Shown here one piece after another: positions 10,718-22,510 of a stretch of 64,000 nt of DNA. Both the position numbers and the translations under genes were made by a program. The stretch lies in assembly GCA_024516035.1 (NCBI GenBank), contig CM044958.1, positions 49,930,504 through 49,994,503 of the forward strand. The letters run 5' to 3'. The notes beneath the pieces are model-generated. The model did no database searches, was not told the origin of the DNA, and saw only the letters and a program-made list of their open reading frames with translations. The DNA is from Bactericera cockerelli (lineage: Eukaryota > Arthropoda > Insecta > Hemiptera > Triozidae). Every line of letters begins with the position of its first letter. The stretch's first letter is position 1.

Positions 10718-12182
10718 CCCTCTTCTCTTCGCATATATATCTTATTATAGTATCCCAGTCTGCTTTTTTCAGACAGTTTCTCAGTTCATTATATCAGACA
10801 GCATGACGCTAAGTCTACGTGATATTGCTAAAAATATTTTAAAAAGGAAATGAAAAAAAATGAAAATATACAATAATAATCTTCAGAAGATTTTATAGAA
10901 TGAAAAAGAAACAAAGAATTCAAAGTCCTATGAAAAGCTGCAATTTTACATCTGCTGTCGCTGTACTCCTGTCTGTGGATCCTTACGTTTATTTTAATAT
11001 GTCCGGTAAACGGGTGTTTACTAACGGAGCTAGTCCTATTTACAAATGTCAACATATAAACGTAACAATAGAGGTAAAAAATATGTCAAATAAAATTAAA
11101 AACATCACAGTGTCAAAACATGTGTATTTTTTTTTTTTTTTTTAAGCCCCTCTCACTTTTTTGACGTTAATTACACACAAGCTGATTGCCCGCTTCGCTA
11201 TGAGGCTTAATTTCAGCTAAGACTACGTAACCCAACCTAGTCATAATGGTGGATTTATGTATATGTCCACGGCCATGCCATTTAGAACTTCTTTTTTTAA
11301 AAGGTGGTCGATTCTCATTAATCCTTCACTAATAGTTACCGTTTAGCATACCCGAAATTAATGTGATATAGCTATAATATGCTGGGGGGCAAAAGGAAAT
11401 TTGAATTTTCTATTGTTATCTAAGAGTTCCTGGAGGGTTTTCCATTTCAAACTAATATCCTCAAATATTCCATCAAAACTTTCTCCGTGGTTCCATTTTC
11501 CAAGGAATTTTGCAGAAATGAATTATTGAAATTGTATAAGTTCTCAGGGAATGCCTATAATACATACATACAACTCTTGGGCAAAACAAATACACATCGA
11601 AATAATTTTAAGATAAAAATTGATAAAAAAATAAACAAAATGTGCTTCTATGTTCAAATTATTATTATTATAAACGGAGCTCAAAAACACTTCATTTTTT
11701 ATTTTTATTTTTCAATTCTTTTACAGCAGTACTCTCGTGCTCAACCACCCATCCGCGTCGCCTCATAGTCATGTTTGTTAGTGCGTGACGTTTTCTTTTC
11801 TCTTACCCACCACGTGTCTTTTGTGGGAAGTTAAATATAATATGTTTCTGAGAAGTTTTTTTCTTCTCTTTAGAATGCTTTTAGAAAGCATAATACTACC
11901 ATTTAAAAGTATTGTAACTATGTGTTCACATCCTTAATAAATGGTAGTAGATATGTTGTATTCTTTGATATTCCATACGATAGATAAATAAATTTAGAAA
12001 GCTCATCTTTTTCTCGTTTTCAAAACTTTTTTTAAATTTCTTGTACATAGGTATATATATTTTTTTTAAGATAAGAGCTTCACAGCCTTTTTATTTCGTA
12101 GCCATGAAACAGGATTGAATTTTCCACGTGACTCCTCACTTTGAAAATTCCATTTCTTTGACACATAAATTAGAAGGTAAAA
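10718..12182. other. Receptor intron, no gene recognised
   Basis: AT-rich. Contains a T-run at 11127-11143, a decayed piece resembling the 8827-9068 repeat (11178-11290) and a short family D SINE tail near 12079-12115. The open frames here show no recognisable domain. Confidence 0.45.
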
Positions 12183-12390
12183 ATATAATAATAATATCAC
12201 CCTTTTTATGCTGTTTGATTGGGACTATTAAGTCCCATTATTCAAGCAGTAAGCCCAAGACGTATTATTATGTGGTAAAAATCCCAAATGGGAGGATAAC
12301 TTGTCATGTCCCGGCTGGGTTTCGAACCCGCGACCACTGAAATCTCTGGATTCACAGAGTGCCGCCTTTACCACTGAGCTACCGGGACAG
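12183..12390 (-). mobile_element. tRNA-headed SINE, family A
   Basis: Minus strand: CCGGTAGCTCAGTGGTAAAG (A-box region), GGGTTCGAAACCC (B box), a body with CTTGGGCTTACTGCT and an ATT-type 3' tail at the left. Other copies: 19247-19455 and 43049-43266 (minus), 15322-15492 and 36362-36545 (plus), with fragments at 23240-23474 and 31742-31795. Confidence 0.88.
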
Positions 12391-12796
12391 ACATATCAGA
12401 GTTCCGGTTAGTTTTGCATCTCAGTGTATTTACAACAACAATAGATATTAATAATATCTAATAAACATGTATATACCAGTATGAGCAATGGACATATTGG
12501 ACATAATATATTGTACATAAGTATCTACTATCTATCTACTGTCTCGATTGTGTGTATAGTATATAGTATGTTGCTACTATATGTGTACTGTACATTGAAC
12601 CATTTCAGAAGTTTATGGCCCTTTTTATCGCACAATATAAAGTTCATCTTGGCAATAAATCCTTGTATTGAGCAGGTGAATTTCATTTTCACAGATTTTA
12701 TGTATGTAACATATTCACAGATACATGAAAGTTTTTATTCATGCGAATTCTCCTCATTGGAAAATTATCAGAGTTTCAAAATTATCACATTTCACA

Positions 12797-13664
12797 GCAT
12801 TATTCAATACTTGATGCTTCGAAGCATTATTCAATACTTGATGCTTCGAAGCATTATTCAACACTTGATGCTTCGAAGCATTATTCAACCCTTGATGCTT
12901 CGAAGCATTATTCAACACTTGATACCTCAAAGCATTATTCAACACACACTTGATACCTCAAAGCATTATTCAATACTTGATGCTTAGAAGCATTATTCAA
13001 CACTTGATACCTCGAAGCATTATTCAACACTTGATACCTCAAAGCATTATTCAACAGACACTTGATACCTCAAAGCATTATTCAACACTTGATACCTCAA
13101 AGCATTATTCAACACACACTTGATACCTCAAAGCATTATTCAATACTTGATGCTTAGAAGCATTATTCAACACTTGATACCTCGAAGCATTATTCAACAC
13201 TTGATACCTCAAAGCATTATTCAACAGACACTTGATACCTCAAAGCATTATTCAACACACACTTGATACCTCAAAGCATTATTCAATACTTGATGCTTAG
13301 AAGCATTATTCAACACTTGATACCTCGAAGCATTATTCAACACTTGATACCTCAAAGCATTATTCAACAGACACTTGATACCTCAAAGCATTATTCAACA
13401 CACACTTGATACCTCAAAGCATTATTCAATACTTGATGCTTAGAAGCATTATTCAACACCTTGATACCTCGAAGCATTATTCAACACTTGATACCTCAAA
13501 GCATTATTCAACACACACTTGATACCTCAAAGCATTATTCAATACTTTATGTTTCGAAGCATTATTCAACACTTAATACCTCAAAGCATTATTAATTCAA
13601 CACACACTTGATACCTCAAAGCATTATCCAACACTTGATGCTTATTCGAAGTATTATTCAACAC
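12797..13664. repeat. 27-bp satellite with higher-order structure
   Basis: More than 30 tandem units around agcattattcaacacttgat. Sub-types differ in the junction: tgcttcgaagc, tgcttagaagc, acctcaaagc, acctcgaagc, and versions with extra acac or agac. From about 12945 the sub-types recur in the same order several times, a higher-order repeat of roughly 140-170 bp. The tgcttcgaagca junction is self-complementary. Confidence 0.93.
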
Positions 13665-15102
13665 TTGATATTTTAACTAAAAATAAACCTATCTATTTCG
13701 ACAGGAGTTATATTGAAAATATCAATCCCTACATCCATCGCTGGCTCTATTGCTCATAGTCTGCAGCCTTTGCATAGTCGAAAATAATAACTGTTTAGAA
13801 GACAGCTGGGTGTATATTTAAAATATATACAATATGTACCTGCCTCACTCTAAAAACGATAAAAAAAAACACCTACCTCACATATTTTTAAAAGGATAAA
13901 AGCCAAAAAAAGCTTAAATATAAACTAAAACTCGTTCGATAGAAACGCACGCCAACCCTACCTACCTTTTTAATTGAAAATATGAATATAAGCCCCTGAG
14001 TTTCAATAAAGCTATCTGGTATTGTAGCCTCCGGGCTATCGTAAGCGTTAAATTGGCACAAATTCAATGCGTAGTGCCGGTAGGAAGAGTAGATATTTAT
14101 ATGTATATGTTACAGTTAAAGTTGATTTTTTGATGGTTGTCTCACAAGCGAATGAGATTTACCTACCTCATTTTTTTGAAACTTTCACAAAAAAAAATAA
14201 TAATAATAAAACGTATTTTGAAATTGTGACAAAAAAAGTTTCGACTTTCCATATAAAGAACGATTTTTACTATAATTATGAGAGAAAAAAACGAACACAA
14301 TACTACCGATTTCTAATATTAAAGATCGTGGTAGCGCTCCGAACCGCCAAGTTTATATAGTTTGACCCTGCTGCTACCAAGTGATATTATACGCCACAGC
14401 ACAAGTATCACATTTCGGGTAGTCGCACATTAGAAACTATCGGAAGTAATACATAAAATAGTGTAATGGTTACTAATTTCAACTGGGATATTATGTTATT
14501 TCTCCCTGATTTCAAATGTTAAACGTTATTCCCTTTATTTTAGGGCAGTGGCGTATCCCGAGAGAGCCACTGTTTTAGGGCCGCTAAAAAAACATCTATG
14601 AATTCCCTGGCTATTCAAAAATAATATAAGAACTTAAGAAAGGGAGAGAGACTTTATGATCACCCTGTTAAATATGAATGGGAGGGAAAAGGGGGAGGGG
14701 TGAGGGGACTTTATTATCATCCTGTATAATAGAAATAGGAAGGGTGGAGGTGTACTATAATAAATGTAGTCTGAAAAGGCAAACGTTAAAAAATGAAGTG
14801 TTTCCATATTTTTTTATTAATATCTTACGCCGGGCTGGGCTTGTGGAACGCGCGCGAATAATGCGATGCGTGCAGGAACACTGAACCGTGCAGAGATATT
14901 AAATGTAAAGGGTGAACCACGATACAAGGAACACAACTTCGTGACTCAGTGTGTAATATAGACCACCATAAGGACAAGAAGAAAAAAAAGAGAGAAAAAA
15001 AAAAAAAAAATATAAATATACCGTGATGGGAAATTCTAAAAGTGTAATATTGTATGTAAGAATTGTCATAAAAAAATCTGACTTTTTTTATTTATATATC
15101 TA
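13665..15102. other. Receptor intron, no gene recognised
   Basis: AT-rich. Includes a solo foldback-type terminus at 14290-14336 (accgatttctaatatt, compare 31012-31056). Nothing else is supported. Confidence 0.45.
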
Positions 15103-15230
15103 TGTTAATCACAACCGCTATTTCACAACTACTCAAACTCACTGTCAATTTTTTGTTGAACTTGGGACTTGAACCACCGACCTCCAGATTACAAGTCCGC
15201 CGCCTTAACGATCAAGCTACTGAGGTCGGT
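15103..15230 (-). mobile_element. tRNA-headed SINE, family F
   Basis: Minus-strand head CCGACCTCAGTAGCTTGATC with B-box-like GGTTCAAGTCCC. The tail ends near gatttgtgttaatcacaac-type sequence. Relatives: 41883-42024 and 55566-55692 (minus), 26947-27060 (plus). Confidence 0.78.
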
Positions 15231-15321
15231 AGGCTGAACCTGGCTTATTGAACAATGCACTCAACAGAAGATTCCAGTAGTAGAAGAAAGTACTACGAAT
15301 CATTTAAAAAAGAATTGCAGT

Positions 15322-15492
15322 AGCGTTGTGACCAGAGAGCCTGTGTTCGATTCCTCCCCCATGACAAGTTATCCTCCCAATTAGAATTTTGACCACATAA
15401 TAATACGTCTTGGGCTTACTGCTGGAACAATGGGAACAATTAGTCCTAAACGAGCATTATATTATGTAAGGCGATATTCTTATTATTACTAT
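15322..15492 (+). mobile_element. SINE family A, partial head
   Basis: B-box-like tgttcgattcctc, then the family A body (acgtcttgggcttactgctg) and a tail near ttattattac. The first half of the head is missing. Confidence 0.72.
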
Positions 15493-15842
15493 ACGAAAAC
15501 AAAAAAAATCCTGTGTTGTGAGAACAATTCCAATTTCGAACCGCAAAGTGAAATATTGCAAGATCTTTATTAATTTTCTTCATCTTACTTTTCTAATGAT
15601 ATTTTTCAAAATAACTCAGACGCAGCTGTTGCCTGGAAAGGGAAACAGGAGAACAGTTTGTTGTTTTGATAATTTTTGAAGGATTTAACCACACGAGGAT
15701 CGAGACTTTGGAATGATGTTGGTCTGATTGAGCTGTCAACTACTTGTGTTTCTCGTGTGGAAAAACAAGTGAAAACATAATTAATTTTTTTTTTATTAAA
15801 AAAATATATTTTTACTTCAAAGCAATTTACCTTTACATCCAT

Positions 15843-15955
15843 GTCATTCCGGAATTAGAAAAGTCGGTTAAAATTTTCCGCTCCGGCCGGGATTCGAACC
15901 CGCAATCTCCGGGTTAGCTACCAATGCTCTTAACCACTGAGCCACGGAGGTCGGC
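15843..15955 (-). mobile_element. tRNA-headed SINE, family B
   Basis: Minus strand: GACCTCCGTGGCTCAGTGG (A-box region) and GGGTTCGAATCCCGGCCGG (B box), then GCGGAAAATTTTAACC. A second copy is at 19870-19977. Confidence 0.75.
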
Positions 15956-16605
15956 TCAGCGATTAAGGTTAAGTCCAACTACAAGTACTACAACTATTTT
16001 TTTTAATTCCTATACAAAATATTTTTTTGAATGATAAAAATGTTTAGGTTTACATAGAATTCAAAAACATGTGAACCATTGAAATAAATGCTCTTATCAG
16101 TATAAATCTGATAGCTTTTCACACCAAATGCATTTGGAAATGCATGTGCACTTCCAATAATGAAAATTTATTGAGGAATTTAATTGCTTTTTAGTGAACA
16201 CCCCTGACTTAAGAGCATCATTGCCAATTATCGTAAAATTTAATTTTATTCAAACAGGGGAGTAGTTTTCTAATTGCATTTTCTCCTTTTTGAAACTCAT
16301 AGTCGACCTTTAGGAGAACAATCTGGATTTTTTTTATTTTTTGGCTGAATAGTATATGAGTGGTAATTGAAATTTAAAAAGTCCAGACATGGGTGCCAAA
16401 TTTAAAAAGGTAAAGAGCGACTATTTTGCTTAAATTTAGTAAATAAGGTAAACTTACGTAGCAAAAAGTAGGATTTTTTTTATAGAGTTTAATGCACTTT
16501 CCATACGCAAGTGAATGTCAGATCACTAAAGTTAAGCAAGATCTAGCTAGTTTAGACTTTGGACGGTGAGAAATTTAATCCTTGTAAAGTTAATGTTAAT
16601 CAAGG

Positions 16606-16705
16606 GTGGTGTGGAAGAGAATGCCAAAGACATCTGCACCACCCTTGATCAAGTTTTATTTTATAATTTTTACCTTGTATTTTTATAAATGTAGGTACAT
16701 AAATA
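16606..16705 (+). mobile_element. LINE 3'-end fragment
   Basis: Starts gtggtgtggaagagaatgcc and continues caccacccttgatcaag, resembling 20318-20455 and, more distantly, the ggaagagattgccataggc ends at 21030-21205 and 28859-28912. These look like 3' tails of a non-LTR family scattered without their bodies. Confidence 0.55.
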
Positions 16706-16724
16706 TGTATAATTATGTATAATG

Positions 16725-18353
16725 TATCCCACAAAAAACTACCGTTAAAAAAAGGGCCAAGTTCCAGAACTTCTATCCAAAAAGGTTTCGCCAATGAATG
16801 CAGTGATATCTTGTTTGCGGCCAAGTTATCTTGGTACTAAACTATTTCTTTTATTAACACCCGTTTTCTGAGTTCCTCATTTTGTATGTTTTTAACTGCA
16901 AACTATCCTCTAACTTGGCCAGTTTCGCTCCTTGTGATGGTTATATTATTATTCTGTACCTATAAATATAGTGGTAATATTCCATACAACCGATGGCATA
17001 AAACTGGCCAAGTGAGAGGATAGTTTGCAGTTAAAAACATACAAAATGAGGAACTCAGAAAACGGGTGTTATAAAACGAAATAGTTTAGTACCAAGATAA
17101 CTTGGCCGCAAACAAGATATCACTGCATTCATTGGCGAAACCTTTTTGGATAGGAGTTCTGGAACTTGGCCCTTTTTTTAACGGTAGTTTTTTGTGGGAT
17201 ATCATTACTTTTTGTAAATGCTTCGTTTCACACCAAGTTTCATTATTTTTTATGAAAAATTTCATGATTCTTCACTTTAATATGCTCCCTAAAGCGACAC
17301 CCTTTAACAGCGGAAATAGTGCGAAAGTTCCGGTTTTCAGATTTTTCCCTGTATTTTTACAGTAAACACTAGCACCATGCAAAATTTCAGCTTTGTAGTT
17401 AGTAGGAAAGTACCTCATAATTTATATACATAATCGAGTATATTTCCTCCCTAAAATAACACCGTTTAACCAGTTTAACAGCATGATAAGTGCGAAAGTT
17501 CCGGTTTTCAGATTTTTCCCTGTACTTTTACAATGAACCCTAGCACCATACAAAATTTCAGCATTCTAGGTAGTCGGGAAAAGCTTCATAATTTATATGC
17601 ATAATTGAGTATACTTCCTCCCTAAAACGACACCGTTTAACAGCATGAGAAGTGAAAAAGTTCCGGTTTTCAGATTTTTCCCTGTACTTTTACAATAAAC
17701 CCTACCAGTATGCAAAATTTCAGCCTTATAGGTAGTAAGGAAGTGCCTCATAACTTATATACATAATATAGTATAGTTCCTCCCTAAAACGACACCGTTT
17801 AACTGTTTTCAGAACTTTTTCAGATTTTTCCCTGTACTTTTACAATAAACCCTACCATCATGCAAAATTTCAGCATTCTAGGTAGTCGGGAAGTGCTTCA
17901 TAATTTAGATTCATAAATAATAATATATATTCCTCCCTAAAACGACACCGTTTAACAGCATGATAAATGCGAAAGTTTCGGTTTTCAGATTTTTCCCTGT
18001 ACTTTTACAATAAACCCTACCATCATGCAAAATTTCAGCTTTCTAGGTAGTCGGGAAGTGCCTCATAATTTTGATGATCTGTCAGTCAGTCAGTCAGTGA
18101 GTCAATCAGTCAGTCAGTCAGTATCAAAATCGCAAATTTCAAAATTACATTCCTCTGAAAGTTTTTTGCATAGAGTCTTGAAATTTTCAATGTCTTTTTA
18201 ATGATTTTAGGACAATCTCTGTTCCAAATTTCATATCTCTATAATCAATTGAACCGAAGATATGAGTGTGTGAAAAACCGGGTGAATCGGTTCGTGTAAA
18301 GATACACTGCCGTGCTTGCTGGAACTTGGCCTGGCGCACTGCCGTGCGCTCAG
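16725..18353 (+). mobile_element. Helentron-like non-autonomous element, copy 1
   Basis: Composite repeat of about 1.6 kb with four parts. Inverted-repeat arms of about 200 bp (16725-16925 and 17005-17206) open with atcccacaaaaaactaccg. Five tandem units of about 155-165 bp follow (from about 17283 to 18070), each with a ccctaaaacgacaccgttta-like start. Next is a GTCA microsatellite (about 18078-18120). The 3' part ends in a perfect hairpin GCGCACTGCCGTGCGC (18334-18349) and TCAG. Array, microsatellite and terminal hairpin fit the known layout of Helentron-derived elements (DINE/HINE type). That class assignment is inference; no coding sequence is present. Copy 2 is at 57736-59335. Confidence 0.7.
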
Positions 18354-18874
18354 ATATGTATATACGTTACTTATTTGTAAGTAAAACTTGATTTAATTTG
18401 TTTAAAAATAAAAATGAATTCCCATAAATCTATCTATCTATCTATCTATATTCTATTATATTATAGTGGTATTTTTCAACTTTACAGTTATACATATACA
18501 CCTCTTTTAGAACAATACGCAAAATTCAGACTTACCTCCACAGAGGTATTGCAAAAACGTCTTTAAAGAGTCCTTGCCCTAAAAATTGCACCTTAAATTA
18601 TGATGAATTTAAAAATGCCGGTAAAACGCAGCATCAGTTATTATACAGTTGCAATTAGAGTCTTCCCTTTCAAGACGACGGTTCACTATTAAGGCGAGAA
18701 CAATTAAGGCGCCTGTTCTCTATAAAGACGAGAACAAAGGAATTCGCTGGTAATGCAAAGCAATTACATTTGAATGCGTTTCAGAATAGTCCGACTGACG
18801 CTCCAATGATTCGTTTTTCATTCTAATTTATAGCACGGAACATCATTTGTCTTTCTTTTTCTATGAAATAGTGA
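18354..18874. other. Receptor intron, no gene recognised
   Basis: AT-rich sequence with a short TCTA microsatellite (about 18428-18450). No gene seen. Confidence 0.45.
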
Positions 18875-19095
18875 GAAAAAAAAGAGAGAGAGAGGGACAA
18901 TAGATAATGGAGGTGTAGGAGAAATAATGGAGAGAAGAGCGTGGAGGAAGAGGACAAAGGAGAAGGAAAAGAAGAAGGAGGAGGAAGAAAAGAGAGGGGG
19001 ATAGAGAGAGGGGAGGAGAGAGAGAGAGAAAGAAAGAAAGAGAGAGAGAGAGAGGGAGACGGAGAGAGAGAGGAGGAGAAGGAGGAGGAAGAGGG
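18875..19095. repeat. GA-rich microsatellite
   Basis: About 220 bp of AGAG/GGAG simple sequence. The long minus-strand open frame 18861-19565 runs through it and through a SINE and is not a gene. Confidence 0.9.
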
Positions 19096-19246
19096 TCAAA
19101 ATAGCTGTAGATCATAAAAAGAATACGAACAAAATTTGCGGTTAATTCGGAAGAAATGAAGAAGGGAACAATAATTAAGAAGGAATAGAACAGAAAAGAT
19201 GAGGAAAGAAAAAATAAGGAAGAGAAGAAGAAGAAGGATATGGAAG

Positions 19247-19455
19247 ATAATAATAATATCGCCTTATTTAAATGATGCCCAATTAAGACAGTTAAAGTCC
19301 CATTATTCCAGCAGTAAGCCCAAGACATATTATTATGTGGTTTAAAACCCAAATGGGAGGATAACTTGTCATGTCCCAGCTGGGTTTTGAATCTACGACC
19401 TCTGAAATCTCTGGATTCACAGAGTGCCACCTTTACCACTGAGCTACCGGGACAG
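19247..19455 (-). mobile_element. tRNA-headed SINE, family A
   Basis: Minus-strand head CCGGTAGCTCAGTGGTAAAG, the body with the ACTTTAACTGTCTTAATTGG-type variant, and tail taataataatatc at the left. Inserted within GA-rich sequence. Confidence 0.87.
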
Positions 19456-19574
19456 AAAAGGACGAGGAGGAGGAGAGAAAACCAAGAGAGAGAAAAGTAG
19501 AAAAGAAAAAGAGAAGAAGTATAGAAGGAAATGCGGGAGGGAAAATAAACTGGTGTGAACAACACACAAGTTTT

Positions 19575-19795
19575 CTTACAGCCGCATTTATGAACAGAGA
19601 ATTCTGTCTGAGCAATGTCTCAAGCACGGCATTGGCCAACTATATGGATTGTTTGAAAGAAGTGTATAATATTATATAAATACATATTTGTGGTAAAGCG
19701 AAAAAAAAAAAAAAATTTAACAGAATTATATGGAAGGAAATCACGGCTGAGACATTGCTCAGACGTCATTTTCTTTTCATAAATAACTGGTGTTA
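19575..19795. mobile_element. MITE with GTCTGAGCAATGTCTCA inverted ends
   Basis: The left arm (atgaacagag, then gtctgagcaatgtctcaag) and right arm (gctgagacattgctcagac, then ttttcataaat) are inverted. The middle contains an A-run. Two relatives of about 120 bp lie at 20900-21015 and 21930-22045. Confidence 0.7.
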
Positions 19796-19869
19796 TTCAT
19801 TGAACATTAAGGGCGAAATTAGTGCTCCAGTGACAGACCAAAGATAATTCAAGAGGTTGTGTTATGTCG

Positions 19870-19977
19870 CATAAGGAATTCTAACTCGGTTAGAATTTTC
19901 CGCTCCGGCCGGAATTCGAACCCACAACCTCCGGGTCAGCAACCAATGCTCTTAACCACTGAGCCACAGAGGTCGGC
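19870..19977 (-). mobile_element. tRNA-headed SINE, family B
   Basis: Same head and B box as 15843-15955 (minus: GTGGCTCAGTGGTTAAGAGC). The body ends with GCGGAAAATTCTAACC. Confidence 0.75.
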
Positions 19978-20317
19978 AGATGAACGTACGCTCATATGAA
20001 GACCTAGAGGAATCGGAGCGAACGACCTGCTGATTGCAGAGTTAAAGTGCATTACAGAGAAAAAAGAGATTGGAACTATGAAGAAAGAGCAGATTGGATT
20101 GATAGATTTCTTCTCCACGAAACAATGGAGATGAGCTGAGTCCGATAAAAAACTAACTTCTAAGGAAACTGAGAAAAAGAACGGAAAATTGGAGAACAAA
20201 AAGATTTATCGCAAAAAAGGGAGAAGGATTTAAAAAATAAAAATTGAGAGGGATACATTACCTTTGAGCATATCAGTTTTATGTGCATACAATTTTATTG
20301 ATCGATATCGGTACCTA

Positions 20318-20455
20318 TGAGGAAGAGAATGCCGTTGGCATTAGCACCGCCCTTGGTCAAGTTTTGTTTTATTAATTTCAATTTCTATAAAAATATTCTA
20401 TGTAGGTACTTTATTGTAAATAAAACTTGATCTAACATGTTATTAATAATAATAC
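20318..20455 (+). mobile_element. LINE 3'-end fragment
   Basis: gaggaagagaatgccgttgg, then gcccttggtcaagttttg, ending near attaataataatac. Matches 16606-16705. Confidence 0.55.
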
Positions 20456-20899
20456 TTCACTGTTTGTTTCCTCGTTGAGTTTTAAGTTTTTTATAAACTA
20501 GGTAAACCTCGGAACTCGACACTTTGTTGCCATTGAGGTTTTGTCCGTGGCTGGCGTCCTATTAAGATTTTTTTTTTAATCTTTAGTACTCACCTAAAAA
20601 ACTACAAAAATGAGACTATGTGCCAGATTGGGAGACATTTGGTTCAGCCATTTCGCAGTTCTGTCGATTAGGTTTGAAAGAATTAATGTAAATGGATTTT
20701 ATGTACTAAGATTATATCTGTATTGATCACGAGCTCAAAAGTGATCAGAGTGATATTTGAAAGTATCTAATTGAATTTAAGCATCAGGTCTAATTGTTCA
20801 AAGAACAATTTCAATGCCATTCGATAATCTCAGTGAGGTCTACAATCTTGTGTACAACCACTATAAATATACTAAAAATCAAAGAAGCACTAACAGCCA

Positions 20900-21015
20900 T
20901 ACTTATGTATGAACAAAAAATGCTGTCCGAGCAATGTCTCAAGCATGATTTCCTTTGATATTATTGGCCAATACCTTGATTGAGACATTGCTCAGACAAA
21001 TTACTCTAAACAGTG
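20900..21015. mobile_element. MITE, GAGCAATGTCTCAAG family
   Basis: Inverted arms gtccgagcaatgtctcaag and gattgagacattgctcagac around a short AT-rich loop. Confidence 0.72.
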
Positions 21016-21029
21016 TCATAAATTCAGTT

Positions 21030-21205
21030 CCATAGGCAATAACCCCGCCCTTTAGTTAGGACATTTATGTTTTCAAATATTTTCTATTCTTTTTCATTTT
21101 TATTGTATATATTGTTTTTTTCATTTTTTCACTGTTAAAATTATTATTTATATGTACATAATGTCCTTCTGTATCTAATAAATAATTATATAATAATAAT
21201 AAAGA
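21030..21205 (+). mobile_element. LINE 3'-end fragment with TAA-type tail
   Basis: ccataggcaataaccccgcc, then ctttagttaggacattta, ending in a TAATAATAA tail. Similar ends: 28859-28912 (plus); 22290-22510, 23105-23205, 35625-35675, 42283-42335 and 53250-53430 (minus). Confidence 0.62.
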
Positions 21206-21235
21206 AATTCATACGGCTCGTAAATGTTCAATGTT

Positions 21236-21476
21236 CATAGATACGGCTGTTAGTCATATGCTCGACTCTGCGGATCTTGAAAACACGAAACCGGGGATTG
21301 GGAAAGTTGGTTCCAAAAGGATTCGTCAAATTAGCGCGAGAGCAGTAATGGAGGGGTTTGCTCGCCAAACCGAGGTGGCGTTTTTTTTGTAAAGGCGTAT
21401 ATTACAAAAAAATCCCAATACCCTGTTTCGTATTTTTCAGGTGTTTTTCAAGATCCGTAGAACCGAGCATTAAGGT
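21236..21476. mobile_element. MITE with ATGCTCG...GGATCTTGAAAA inverted arms
   Basis: The left arm (atgctcgactctgcggatct, then tgaaaacacgaaaccgggg) is inverted against the right arm ending gatccgtagaaccgagcat. Length about 240 bp, no open frame. The loop contains gctcgccaaaccgaggtggc, sharing aaaccgaggt with the MITE at 26050-26211. Confidence 0.65.
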
Positions 21477-21929
21477 GAAATGAATAGAAAAATTCGAAAT
21501 CACTCAAGTCAGAACTTACACTTCCCCATTTACAAAAAATGCGCAAAATGTATCTTCTCTGGTAATTCACCCTTATAATTAACTGATGAGTAAAATCATT
21601 GGTTCGTGAAATTTTGAATTTTCTACATCATACTTCAAAGACTTTAATGTTCTTAACTTGTCGATACTTGTAATATTTGTACAGCTTTTCCAGTCAACTG
21701 GATTCTCTACATAGTCTACATATTAATAACTGTGATATTTTACTTGTCTTCTTAAATTTTCTTATTTGTATTAATTTTAAATTGTTCTATGTACCTAATG
21801 TAGAAAATAAAATTTCTACATTAGGATATTTTGTCCATTGAAATGATATTTTGTCAATGTACATTGGTCTTGATCGGTTAATATAATTATAATAAAGTAA
21901 ATTAAATTAAAATTTTGAGAGCAAAGTTA

Positions 21930-22045
21930 CAGCCGTTTTTATGAACAGAAATTTATGTCTCAGCAGTGTCTCAAGTATTATTTCCTTTAATATTATTTGC
22001 TTGCTTGAGATTGCTCCGACAAATTTTCCTGTTCATAAGTCTTAA
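21930..22045. mobile_element. MITE, GAGCAATGTCTCAAG family (diverged)
   Basis: Arms atgaacagaa and tctcagcagtgtctcaag against ttgagattgctccgacaaat and ctgttcataag. A decayed relative of 20900-21015. Confidence 0.62.
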
Positions 22046-22289
22046 CCTTTTTAGACTCATCAGGTATAACTCCTCTGTAATGTTCGTCGTCCACTGGGAA
22101 ATCGCTTTGTAGCCAAGAAAATTTGCGAGCAGAAAACGTTTCCCAAGAAAATAATTTTCTGTCTCACCGATCATTGTTGAAATTAGTCGTCTCACCGCTC
22201 ACACAGATGCTCCTCTAACTCAACGAGTTCCTCATAACCGTCCTGGGAATTAAAGCTAGGCGCTCCAAATCATGTTTTAATGAAGTTGT

Positions 22290-22510
22290 TATTATTATTT
22301 AAGACTTTATTAATTCAACATAATTATATACAACACAGATAATTACAAATTAATATACAATATAAGAGAAGTAAAAAGAGAAAAAAATACTTCCGATTTC
22401 TAATATTAGAAATTTCTCGGAAGTAATTAAGAAAAAATAAATTAATAAATATATGTCCTAATTAAAGAGCGGGGTTATTGCTTTTGGCAATCTCTTCCAC
22501 CCAACCCTTG
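22290..22510 (-). mobile_element. LINE 3'-end fragment plus solo foldback terminus
   Basis: Minus-strand fragment of the ggaagagattgcc family (tail ttattattatttaag at the left, ggcaatctcttccacccaac at the right). It is interrupted at 22383-22430 by cttccgatttctaatatt...ttctcggaagtaat, the hairpin terminus of the foldback family at 29558-31056. Confidence 0.55.

Noticed and set aside
12340..12390. tRNA genes at the many GGTTCGAAnCC sites
   Set aside because: Each is the head of a dispersed SINE with a common tail. None folds as a complete cloverleaf with a plausible anticodon arm and CCA-adjacent acceptor stem on inspection.
12481..12987. 168-codon frame with IIQYLMLRS repeats
   Set aside because: The repeat unit is 27 bp and hence stays in frame by arithmetic. 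The upstream part has no recognisable domain.
18861..19565. 234-codon minus-strand open frame
   Set aside because: It runs through a GA microsatellite and a family A SINE. The product is Ser/Leu/Phe low complexity with no start context.
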